From NCBI GenBank assembly GCA_023391415.1, contig JAEWAY010000022.1:238605-302604 (forward strand): DNA of 64,000 nucleotides, written 5' to 3'. Positions 35,653 through 43,852 of the stretch are shown piece after piece. The translations under genes were made by a program, and so were the position numbers. The DNA is from Bacteroidota bacterium. Lineage in GTDB: Bacteria; Bacteroidota; Bacteroidia; Cytophagales; Cytophagaceae. The notes below the pieces were generated by a model, which saw only the letters and a list, made by a program, of their open reading frames with translations, made no database searches and had not been told where the DNA came from. Each line of letters begins with the position of its first letter. The stretch's first letter is position 1.

Positions 35653-36699
35653 ATGGTAACTCAAGCGGATAAACTTTATATGCGTCGGGCTTTTGAGCTC
35701 GCGCTGGCGGGCAGAGGGCGTGTTAGTCCCAATCCTCTGGTTGGTTGTGTCATTGTTGGCGCCGATGGACAGGTCATTGGAGAAGGCTGGCACAGAAAGT
35801 ACGGCGAAGCCCACGCGGAAGTGAACGCGATCAACGCGGTAAAGGACAAGGAGCGGTTGAAGGACGCTACCATGTATGTAACTCTGGAGCCTTGCGCTCA
35901 TACAGGAAAAACGCCATCCTGCGCCCGGCTTATCCGGCAATATCCTTTCAAAAAAGTCTATATCGCCAATACTGATCCCAATCCGCTGGTCGATGGGCAA
36001 GGGATTGAATTGTTGAAAGACGCGGGCGTCGGGGTTCAGACAGGTGTGCTGGAAGATTTTGGATATCGCGTAAACGCCCGCTTTTTTACTTATATGAAAA
36101 GGCGACGGCCATATATAATACTGAAATGGGCGGAAACCGCGGATGGTTTTATCGCCAGAGAGGATTTTAGTTCAAAGTGGATTAGTGGTCGCCTGTCCAG
36201 AATATTGGTCCATAAATGGCGTACCGAGGAAGACGCGGTTATGGTAGGCGGTCGTACCGCTCATTATGACAATCCCGCGTTGAATGCGCGTGACTGGACT
36301 GGAAGGAATCCGGTACGTATCGTCATTGATCGCGGCCTTCGGCTGAGCCCGGCGCTCGCGCTTTTTGATCAGACCCAAAAAACGCTTTGCTACAATGAAA
36401 TCCGTTCGGAAGAGGACGGAAATATAATTTTTATTAAATTGGATAAGAGCGGGGGACTCGAAGACCTTATAGAAGATCTTTACCGAAAAAATATACAATC
36501 CGTGCTTGTAGAAGGAGGAGCGACCCTGCTAAACACTTTTCTGAATCTGGGTCTCTGGGATGAGATTCGGCGATTCAGGTCGGAAGAAGTATATTTTGGG
36601 TCGGGTATAGCCGCCCCCCGATGTAGTGACGCGCCGGACGAGTCGATCCAGGTTCGTTCCGACAGACTGGATATCATTTTAAATCGTCGATTATTATAA
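35653..36699 (+). CDS. ribD: Bifunctional riboflavin deaminase/reductase RibD
   Basis: Performs the second and third steps of riboflavin synthesis: deamination of the pyrimidine and reduction of the ribosyl side chain. The deaminase zinc site is His54-Ala-Glu56 (GEAHAEVNAI) with Cys81 and Cys90 in EPCAHTGKTPSC. The reductase domain starts near residue 148 (PYIILKWAETADGFIA) and holds VMVGGRTAHYDNP and VLVEGGATLLN. The 348-residue length is slightly short of the 360-370 norm, ending soon after the last strand. Lumazine synthase is encoded about 22 kb upstream. Confidence 0.96.
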   Translation: MVTQADKLYMRRAFELALAGRGRVSPNPLVGCVIVGADGQVIGEGWHRKYGEAHAEVNAINAVKDKERLKDATMYVTLEPCAHTGKTPSCARLIRQYPFKKVYIANTDPNPLVDGQGIELLKDAGVGVQTGVLEDFGYRVNARFFTYMKRRRPYIILKWAETADGFIAREDFSSKWISGRLSRILVHKWRTEEDAVMVGGRTAHYDNPALNARDWTGRNPVRIVIDRGLRLSPALALFDQTQKTLCYNEIRSEEDGNIIFIKLDKSGGLEDLIEDLYRKNIQSVLVEGGATLLNTFLNLGLWDEIRRFRSEEVYFGSGIAAPRCSDAPDESIQVRSDRLDIILNRRLL

Positions 36700-36730
36700 A
36701 TCGACTATTTTGCCGGCCGGCGGAGCCGGC
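36686..36730 (+). terminator. Two hairpins after ribD, weak terminator candidate
   Basis: The first hairpin GTCGATT/AATCGAC (36686-36692 and 36699-36705, 6-base loop) spans the ribD stop and is followed by TATTTTG. The second, GCCGGC-GGA-GCCGGC (36716-36730), is very GC-rich with no T run after it. Together they may reduce read-through into the helicase gene, which starts at 36751. Confidence 0.4.
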
Positions 36731-36750
36731 GCTAAGCAATTATTACTTGT

Positions 36751-39700
36751 ATGCATCAATTCCTCAGATCCTATCTGAAAAAACTGACGAACCTTACAGG
36801 AAGCAACCGTTCCATATTGCTGTTGAAGCCGGGCAAAGAGCAGGATCTTGACTTGCATGAGGTCAATTTTAACAATGACGCTCCTTCTATTGAGTTGATC
36901 AGGCAATTGGTGGCGGGAAAGAAGAAAATTTTTCTAGGCCGGGTGTTGGACAGCCGTGACGGCAAGTCCAACGAACTGAGTAAAAAGCTTAGAAAGATTG
37001 AGCGGAGGGAGCATTTTATCTATGAAGAGCGGGGAGCGAAGGACTTGTATGTTGGTTGGCCATTTGTACATGGCAGATTGAGTGATGGAAACATGGTTCG
37101 CTGTCCCTTGTTATTCTTTCCGGTTACCCTCAGTCAGGAAGACCATAAATGGTATTTGCGCAGGAGGGAAGAGGAAAACCTCAGTTTCAACAAAAGTTTT
37201 CTTTTGGCATATTCCTACTTCAATCAGGTCAGGCTGGACGACGATTTCATGGAAATGACTTTTGAGGAGTTTGATGGGGATTTGCAGATTTTTATAACCC
37301 AATTGTATCAGTTGATCAAGGAAAGTCCGCTCGAATTGAATTTTAACCAGGACTTGTTTTCCAATCAGCTCGCTTATTTCGGGCAGTTCAAGAAAACGGA
37401 CTTTGAAGAAAAGTATGAAAATGGAGAGTTGAAGCTTTTTCCTGAGGCCTTGCTGGGGCTTTTTCCTCAGGCCGGATCCTTTCTTGTACCTGATTATGAA
37501 GCGCTGCTTGAACATTCGGCTGTTGCGGATCTTGAAGAGTTTTTCTGGAAAAGGACCATACAGGAAGACCGGGAGGTGGCCAATTCTTTTCAGTATCTGG
37601 CTCGAATACGGGAAGAGCAGACTTTTACTCCCTTCAAGGTAGACGCTTCGCAGGAAAACGCCTTGAAAGCCATCAAAAAAGGCAACTCGATGGTGGTGAT
37701 CGGACCGCCCGGTACGGGCAAATCGCAACTTATTTGCAATCTTATAGCGGATTATATAGCCAGAGGCAAGAAAGTATTGCTTGTTTGTCAGAAGAAGGCG
37801 GCTCTTGATGTGGTCTACGAACGGTTAAAGGAGAAGGAAATAGCTGATTTTATAGGTCTTGTTCATGATTTTAAAAACGATCGGCGGCAGATTTATACCC
37901 AGATAGCCTCTCAGATCGAGCGGCTTGACGAGTATAAATACAAAAACAATTCCTTGGATTCGATTCAGTTGGAACGAACTTTTCTGGGCGCGAGCCGCAA
38001 GATTGATCAGCTTACCGAAGAGCTTGAAGAGTTTAAGCAAGCCCTTTATGACGAGAAGGAGTGTGGTGTTTCCGTCAAAGAGCTTTATCTTACTTGTTCG
38101 CCGGACCAGTCTTCGATTGATCTCCATCAGGAGTTTAACTTTTTTCAGGCTTCCGAGATAGAGGCTTTTCCTTACAAAATCCGGTCATGGTTCGGGTATG
38201 CCCGGCAGTTTATGAAAAAAGACTATTTGTGGGAAGATCGGAAAGATTTCAGGGATTTTACACTGGCCGAATACAGGAAAATTCAGGATCTTTTGGATGA
38301 AATACCATACTATCAGGCTACTGTATCGGAGGAGCTTCGGGAAATACTGGGGGGCGCTTCTCTGGATCTGGAAGACTGTGAATGGCTCGCCGATCGGGAA
38401 GAGCTCTTTCATCAGATTATAAGCTTGTTGGATAATCCCGGTGTTTTTGAGCATTTCAGATATTATTTTAAAAGAGATACGGATGAAGACGAGTTGCTTA
38501 TCCGGGAAAAGAAGATGCTGAGCTGTTTTCGTGGAGAAGGTCTGGAAGCTTCTTTGTCCAGTGATCAGCTAGGAACGGCGCGGATAGCTCTGCAAAGAGC
38601 GGCGGACGCGAGAAAGCGGCCATATCAGTGGCTGAAATGGCGGTTGTTTTCCAAAGATAAGTTCGCGGTCAGACGGATTTTTGTAGCCAATAAGCTCGCC
38701 TGGGACAAGGAGGGTTTCAAAAGGCTGATTGAACGGGTCGATAACCGGATGAACTACGAGCATAACCTGACCCGGCTGAAAGAGATGGGTTGGGTATACG
38801 CGATTCCGGAAGACAAAGACCCGGAGAGACTCGAAAATTGGTTCTACACCACGCATACGGCGCTGGCGACGAAGGCGATGATCCGGGAACTCCGGAATCT
38901 TAAGGAATTTATGGATATGTCCAAAATGACCTTCCCTGAGTTGCGGCGGCGCTTTATGAAAGTCCTGGAGGTTGTTCGGAAAATTCCGGAAGATAAAAAA
39001 GGCTGGCAGCAATTTCTGACAGCCAGACAGATCAGTCGTATTCTATATGATTATGAATATGCTCTTGAACTAAAATCGGTACTGAAAAAGGACTTTGACA
39101 GCCTCGCCGAATTTGACAAGCTGAGGGATGGCCTGAACCGGCAGGAAAGCGCGGTGATGAAAAAACTCTATGAGTATGGCCGCGATTTGCCGGACGACGC
39201 GCTGGTGGCGCTTTTCGCCAATAGTATCCGGCTCGAATGGATCAATCATATTGAGACCAAATATCCGGTCTTGCGTTCGGTGACTACTATGCGGATGGAA
39301 GGGATAGAGGAAGAGCTGAAACAGGCGATCCGCGACAAACTCCATGTCAGCCGTGATATCGTGCTGCTGCGGACCAGAGAACGGACGTATAGGCATGTTG
39401 ATTATAACCGTCTCAACAATATGGTTACCTACCGAGATCTCAAACATCAGGTAACGAAGAAAAAGAAAGTCTGGCCGATACGAAAGTTGATCGCCGCTTT
39501 TCATTCAGAGTTGTTCGACCTTATACCTTGCTGGATGGCGAGCCCCGAATCCGTTTCCGCTATTTTTCCGATGCAGACGCTGTTTGACCTGGTCATATTT
39601 GACGAGGCTAGCCAGTGCTACGCTGAAAAAGGAATTCCGGCCATGTACCGCGGGCATCAGGTAGTTATTACCGGTGATGATAAACAATTGAGCCCTAGTG

Positions 39701-40752
39701 ATCTTTATCAGAGCCGTTGGGAGGAGGAAAACGAAGATACGCCCGATCTTGAACTGGATTCATTGTTAAACTTGGCCTCTAAATACCTGATGGAAGTTCA
39801 ATTAAGAGGCCATTATCGAAGCAGGTCGCCCGAGTTGATTCATTTTTCCAATAAACATTTTTATAACAATCGTTTACAACTGCTTCCGAGTTATGATGAC
39901 GCTCTAAGGAAGGAGCCACCCATAAAATACATCAAGACCCAAGGGATATGGGAGAATCAGTGCAATATGAAGGAAGCGGAACAGGTGGTCGCGCTGGTGT
40001 CTGATCTTGTGAAAAACGCGCCGGATGAAAGTATTGGTGTAGTCACGTTCAATTATAAACAGCAGCAGTTGATCTCGGAATTGCTGGAAGAACGATTCGT
40101 TCGTCAGGAATTATTGATCCCGGAAACTCTGTTTGTCAAAAATATTGAAAACGTGCAGGGAGACGAGCGGGACGTTATTGTTTTCTCGGTCGGATACGCT
40201 CCTGACAAGTATGGAAAGATGTCCATGCACTTTGGGTCGCTCAACGCCTCGGGGGGAGAAAATCGCCTGAATGTAGCGATTACACGGGCTCGTAAGGCGA
40301 TCTGGCTTGTCAGCAGCATCACGCCTCAACAACTCGATGTGGAAAACGCGAAACACGCCGGTCCAGGCTTTCTCAAAAAATACCTGGAATACGCCTGGCT
40401 GGTCTCTCAAGGGCAATCTCAGATCCTGCCGCGCGATACATCAAGATATGGAGCCAACTGGTTGCTAAAATCCAGGCTCAACGCGCTAAACTTTGATCAG
40501 ACAGGTGTCGAACTGAAAGAGGAATTTCCATTCGCGGATCTTACGATCAAAAACAAGGGAGAGTACAAAGGTTTGATTATGACGGATGACAATCTGTATT
40601 TACAAAGCATATCGGCCAAGGAAGCGCATGCCTACCTTCCTTTGAATATGCAAGAAAAGCGGTGGAATCAGTTGCGGATATACAGTCGTGAGTACTGGAA
40701 CGGATCAGATCGGCTTAAGGAAAAGATAAGCAAACGCTTTTTGAATGATTAA
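36751..40752 (+). CDS. Large superfamily 1 DNA/RNA helicase (DNA2/NAM7/UPF1-like)
   Basis: A 1333-residue P-loop helicase. The N-terminal ~300 residues are an unassigned domain. Motif I (Walker A) is GPPGTGKSQLICNL near residue 315. A very long insertion (about 350-930), largely helical and charged, separates it from motif II, LVIFDEASQCYAEKG near 950, followed by VVITGDDKQLSPSDL (motif III). Motifs V and VI are in NVQGDERDVIVFSVGYAP and LNVAITRARKAIWLV near 1130-1180. The C-terminal ~130 residues may be a further small domain. The type resembles stand-alone UPF1-like helicases of Bacteroidota, of unclear role in repair, RNA metabolism or defence. It overlaps the following gene by 8 bases. 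Confidence 0.88.
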   Translation: MHQFLRSYLKKLTNLTGSNRSILLLKPGKEQDLDLHEVNFNNDAPSIELIRQLVAGKKKIFLGRVLDSRDGKSNELSKKLRKIERREHFIYEERGAKDLYVGWPFVHGRLSDGNMVRCPLLFFPVTLSQEDHKWYLRRREEENLSFNKSFLLAYSYFNQVRLDDDFMEMTFEEFDGDLQIFITQLYQLIKESPLELNFNQDLFSNQLAYFGQFKKTDFEEKYENGELKLFPEALLGLFPQAGSFLVPDYEALLEHSAVADLEEFFWKRTIQEDREVANSFQYLARIREEQTFTPFKVDASQENALKAIKKGNSMVVIGPPGTGKSQLICNLIADYIARGKKVLLVCQKKAALDVVYERLKEKEIADFIGLVHDFKNDRRQIYTQIASQIERLDEYKYKNNSLDSIQLERTFLGASRKIDQLTEELEEFKQALYDEKECGVSVKELYLTCSPDQSSIDLHQEFNFFQASEIEAFPYKIRSWFGYARQFMKKDYLWEDRKDFRDFTLAEYRKIQDLLDEIPYYQATVSEELREILGGASLDLEDCEWLADREELFHQIISLLDNPGVFEHFRYYFKRDTDEDELLIREKKMLSCFRGEGLEASLSSDQLGTARIALQRAADARKRPYQWLKWRLFSKDKFAVRRIFVANKLAWDKEGFKRLIERVDNRMNYEHNLTRLKEMGWVYAIPEDKDPERLENWFYTTHTALATKAMIRELRNLKEFMDMSKMTFPELRRRFMKVLEVVRKIPEDKKGWQQFLTARQISRILYDYEYALELKSVLKKDFDSLAEFDKLRDGLNRQESAVMKKLYEYGRDLPDDALVALFANSIRLEWINHIETKYPVLRSVTTMRMEGIEEELKQAIRDKLHVSRDIVLLRTRERTYRHVDYNRLNNMVTYRDLKHQVTKKKKVWPIRKLIAAFHSELFDLIPCWMASPESVSAIFPMQTLFDLVIFDEASQCYAEKGIPAMYRGHQVVITGDDKQLSPSDLYQSRWEEENEDTPDLELDSLLNLASKYLMEVQLRGHYRSRSPELIHFSNKHFYNNRLQLLPSYDDALRKEPPIKYIKTQGIWENQCNMKEAEQVVALVSDLVKNAPDESIGVVTFNYKQQQLISELLEERFVRQELLIPETLFVKNIENVQGDERDVIVFSVGYAPDKYGKMSMHFGSLNASGGENRLNVAITRARKAIWLVSSITPQQLDVENAKHAGPGFLKKYLEYAWLVSQGQSQILPRDTSRYGANWLLKSRLNALNFDQTGVELKEEFPFADLTIKNKGEYKGLIMTDDNLYLQSISAKEAHAYLPLNMQEKRWNQLRIYSREYWNGSDRLKEKISKRFLND

Positions 40753-41593
40753 GCTGAAACTGTTTACGATTTATATTTTTGTAAAAGGTTTTTTTTGCCC
40801 TTGCGCGTCGGACAAGAAGGCCAATGACTATGACATATCCCGGGGCAGGAAGGATACGCGAATTCAGCGGGTAGGGAAACTGCCGGTGGCGCTTGATGAA
40901 TGCTCGGGCATGATTATGGGAGACAGCGCCTCTTTCTGGGGACTCAATGATAGTGGTGGAGAAGCTGAATTATACCGGGTGTCGCTGGATGGCGCCCTCC
41001 TTGAAACAAGGAGCATACCGGCCGCGATCAACAGGGATTGGGAGGCCTTGACCAAAGACGCCGCGGGCAATTTGTATATTGGCGATTTTGGCAACAACCG
41101 GAACCGCCGGCGAAATCTACGAGTATATAAATATCATCTGGAGAGCGGGCGCCTGGATACTATTCGTTTTTCTTATCCGGACCAGCAGGAGTTTCCGCCT
41201 CCGGCGGCTGAGATGAACTTTGACGCGGAAGCTTTTTTTTGGTATAGGGACAGCTTGTATGTCTTTTCTAAGAACAGGGGAAACAAAATGGTAAGGATGT
41301 ATCGTTTGCCGGATCAGCCAGGCGAGTACCAGGCGAGCTTAGCCGACAGTATGTACATATCCTCCATGGTGACGGACGCGGCTATAAGTCCGGATGAAAA
41401 AAGCTTTAGCCTGCTTACGTACGGAAAGATCTTTGATTTTGGCCTTGACTCTGGAAAGGTAAGTTTTTCGAAACCCTCGCGTTGCGTTCGCTTCTCCCGT
41501 TCCGGTCAGGCGGAAGGTATCACTTATTGGACTCCGGAGCTTCGCCTGATAAGCAACGAAAATCGGAAAATGTTTTTGCTCCGGCAGGAGTAA
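40745..41593 (+). CDS. Putative lipoprotein with beta-propeller-like repeats
   Basis: A 282-residue exported protein. The N-terminus is hydrophobic (LKLFTIYIFVKGFFCPC) with two cysteines that could serve as a lipobox, though the match is poor. The rest has repeated beta-strand patterns such as SASFWGLNDSGGEAELYRV, DAAGNLYIGDFGNN, RDSLYVFSKNRG and DAAISPDEKSFSLLTYGKI, spaced like blades of a propeller. The overall style resembles SdiA-regulated/esterase-like phytase propellers. Its start overlaps the end of the helicase gene by 8 bases, so the two are translationally coupled although one is cytosolic and the other exported. Confidence 0.72.
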   Translation: MIKLKLFTIYIFVKGFFCPCASDKKANDYDISRGRKDTRIQRVGKLPVALDECSGMIMGDSASFWGLNDSGGEAELYRVSLDGALLETRSIPAAINRDWEALTKDAAGNLYIGDFGNNRNRRRNLRVYKYHLESGRLDTIRFSYPDQQEFPPPAAEMNFDAEAFFWYRDSLYVFSKNRGNKMVRMYRLPDQPGEYQASLADSMYISSMVTDAAISPDEKSFSLLTYGKIFDFGLDSGKVSFSKPSRCVRFSRSGQAEGITYWTPELRLISNENRKMFLLRQE

Positions 41594-41613
41594 ATCCTCC
41601 TCCGCCTGTCCTG

Positions 41614-41982
41614 TTATTTTTTAAAGATAAAGAACACCGCGAGAATCAGGAAGCCAAAGCCGATCAGGTGATTCAGGCGAAAGGTTTCGTTTTTGAATAC
41701 CAGCAGGGAAAAGACCATGAATACACTCAGCGTGATGACCTCCTGAATAACTTTGAGTTCCACCAGTGAAAATGGTCCTCCGTATTCCTTGAATCCGATA
41801 CGGTTGGCGGGAACCTGAAAACAATATTCAAACAGGGCGATACCCCAGCTAATCAGGATAATGGAAGCAAGTCCCAGCTTATTGAACCATTTTATGTCCG
41901 CGAACCGCAAATGACCATACCAGGCTACCGTCATGAAGGCGTTGGACAGAATCAATAGTAAAATACAGGCGAGTCCTTTCAT
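41614..41982 (-). CDS. DMT family membrane protein (DUF486)
   Basis: A 122-residue four-helix protein of the DUF486 family, a short relative of drug/metabolite transporters. The family segments are visible: ILSNAFMTVAWYGHLRF, ALFEYCFQVPANRIGF, FSLVELKVIQEVITLSVF and the final LIGFGFLILAVFFIFKK. Substrate is unknown. It converges on the propeller gene with a 20-base gap. The 199 bases upstream, up to the LytS gene, contain no further gene. Confidence 0.88.
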   Translation of the reverse strand: MKGLACILLLILSNAFMTVAWYGHLRFADIKWFNKLGLASIILISWGIALFEYCFQVPANRIGFKEYGGPFSLVELKVIQEVITLSVFMVFSLLVFKNETFRLNHLIGFGFLILAVFFIFKK

Positions 41983-42181
41983 TGGTTTTACATATTTTAA
42001 AAGATGCCAAATACGATATAGATGGGGAAATTAGAAAAAAATAATAAAACTTTATTTTCGTTAGCCAAAGGGACTTCGAATCCCTAATTCTACTCTTTTG
42101 ACAAAAAATGAAATGGTGAATCCTTTCGGAGAAGTTTTGAAGAGCGTTTTAAAATGATACATTTACCGAAAAAAGACCGGT

Positions 42182-42955
42182 ATGCCGGATTCAACTATCA
42201 ATATTCAGCTACTGCTTTATGTGGTTCTCGCTTCTGTACTTTTAATGACAGTACTTGTTGTGGTCCTCTATATCAGGCTGACGCGATCGGAGAAAAAGAA
42301 GAGGGAAAGTGAAATCAAGTTGCGGACGCTGGAAGGTAAAGTCAATAATCTGAAATTGGAAACGCTGGAATCGAAGCTAAATCCTCATTTGTTTAAAAAC
42401 ATATTAAACTCTGTTCAATCGCACGCGTATCAGACTTACTTCGCGCTGGACAAACTCGCCAATGTGCTGGATTATATCCTTTATGAAAGCCGGAATAAGT
42501 TTGTAACAGCCAGAGAAGAAGTAGATTTCGCGCTTAATCTGGTCGAGATCAATAAGATCAAGGTTAGTCCGCTGTTTGAGCTTAAGGTCAAAACGCGCCT
42601 GGGAGAGTCGGAGCCACTGCTCGATCAGCGTTTACTAGCTCCGCTCATTTCAATCGATCTGATTGAAAACGCTTTCAAACACGCTGATCTTCAAAGTCCG
42701 GACGCGTTTATTTCGATTGTTTTCGAATTCAGGGACAACGTCTTTTCCCTGACCGTCGCCAATAAAATTTCTTCAAGGCAAACCGGGATCCGTAAAGAGA
42801 AAAGTGGACTAGGTATGGAAACACTGGAACAACGTCTGAAAATAATCTATAAGGATCATTTTCGGCTTGACCGGTTTGTAGAAGGAGATGTATATATCGC
42901 GCGCTTAAAAATTGATCTGTTTGAACACAAAGCTAAAATGCTTGCTGCTCGATGA
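42182..42955 (+). CDS. LytS-type sensor histidine kinase, short form
   Basis: A 257-residue membrane kinase with one N-terminal helix (LLLYVVLASVLLMTVLVVVLY trimmed to residues 9-29), then a coiled segment and a His_kinase domain. The phospho-acceptor motif is altered: ESKLNPHLFKNILNSVQ instead of the usual NPHFLFNSLN, but the histidine is kept. The N box is LIENAFKHA near residue 160 and the G box is KSGLGMETLEQRLKIIY. It has no extracellular sensor domain, so input probably comes from the membrane or a partner. It overlaps the LytTR regulator gene, making a two-component pair. Confidence 0.88.
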   Translation: MPDSTINIQLLLYVVLASVLLMTVLVVVLYIRLTRSEKKKRESEIKLRTLEGKVNNLKLETLESKLNPHLFKNILNSVQSHAYQTYFALDKLANVLDYILYESRNKFVTAREEVDFALNLVEINKIKVSPLFELKVKTRLGESEPLLDQRLLAPLISIDLIENAFKHADLQSPDAFISIVFEFRDNVFSLTVANKISSRQTGIRKEKSGLGMETLEQRLKIIYKDHFRLDRFVEGDVYIARLKIDLFEHKAKMLAAR

Positions 42956-43652
42956 TGAGCTCCCTGGTCTTACCTACCTGAAAATGTTATGCGAACAGCT
43001 CCCGGAACTGGAAGTTGTGAAAGTATATAATGATTCGGACCTTTTTCTGGAAGAAATAAACCAATGGGATTTCGATCTGTGTATTCTGGATATCAATATG
43101 CCGGGAGTCAATGGTTTGCAGATAGCGAATCTGCTGAATGACAAGCTGATCATCTTTACTACGGCTTATAAAGAATACGCCGCGGAGGCTTTTGATCTGG
43201 ACGCTGTCGATTATATCCGTAAGCCGGTAAAAAAAGAACGGCTTCAGCAGGCCGTGCAAAAAGCCCTGAAGCGAAGGGGTGACGCGGATACCGCTAGAGT
43301 CCATGCAAGGGATTTTATTCAGTTAAATACCGACAAAGGGAAAGCGTTGATTTTTTTTGATCAGCTATGCTATATAAAAACTTCCGATTCCGATAGTAGG
43401 GACAAGGTCGCTTATCTGCAGGACGAAACCCGCCTGGTACTCAAAAATATTTCCTTCGACAGGTTGAAAGAACAATTGCCCAAAGAGAAGTTTGTGAGAG
43501 TCAACAAACAGGAAATGATCGCGTTCAGGATCGTTAAGGTTTTTTCTTTCGACGAAATTACTACCTCCCTGACTGGTTATCAAGGTAAAACGGTCAGGGT
43601 AACATTGAGCGACGCGTATCGAAATGAGTTTATCAAAATGGTTAGGCTCTGA
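42921..43652 (+). CDS. LytTR-family response regulator
   Basis: About 243 residues. The receiver domain starts with LKCLLLDDELPGLTYL, has its phosphorylated Asp in LCILDINMPGVNG near residue 53, and Lys in YIRKPVKKERL near 103. The DNA-binding LytTR domain (about 130-243) contains FIQLNTDKGKALIFFDQLCYIKTSDS and the usual final strands. The likely start is TTG at 42921 (MNTKLKCLLL), as no ATG fits; another TTG lies at 42912. The gene overlaps the kinase gene by about 35 bases. Targets cannot be read, but the antiporter gene follows 200 bases later. Confidence 0.88.
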   Translation: MNTKLKCLLLDDELPGLTYLKMLCEQLPELEVVKVYNDSDLFLEEINQWDFDLCILDINMPGVNGLQIANLLNDKLIIFTTAYKEYAAEAFDLDAVDYIRKPVKKERLQQAVQKALKRRGDADTARVHARDFIQLNTDKGKALIFFDQLCYIKTSDSDSRDKVAYLQDETRLVLKNISFDRLKEQLPKEKFVRVNKQEMIAFRIVKVFSFDEITTSLTGYQGKTVRVTLSDAYRNEFIKMVRL

Positions 43653-43740
43653 CTTCATTACATTTTTTCGCCACTTGGTTACATTTTTCTTGTTGTTGAT
43701 TTCTGTGACGCGTCATTCTTTTTGATCACTAATTATCTTT

Positions 43741-43852
43741 AGAAGTACCGGATAAGGCGACATTGCCAGAACGGGACCGCGTGCGGGCTAGGAGCCGCGG
43801 TCGTCTCGCGTGATCCGAAACGCGTAATCAATGATTAAGGAAGGAGCTTGTT
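43741..43852 (+). promoter_or_regulatory. Structured leader and strong Shine-Dalgarno before the antiporter gene
   Basis: A GC-rich block stands out from AT-rich flanks. It holds the perfect pairing GACCGCG (43775-43781) with CGCGGTC (43796-43802), and further CGCG runs that offer an alternative fold. Just before the ATG is AAGGAAGGAGC (about 43838-43848), an unusually strong Shine-Dalgarno for this genome. A cis-regulatory RNA is possible; I do not match it to a known class. Confidence 0.4.
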
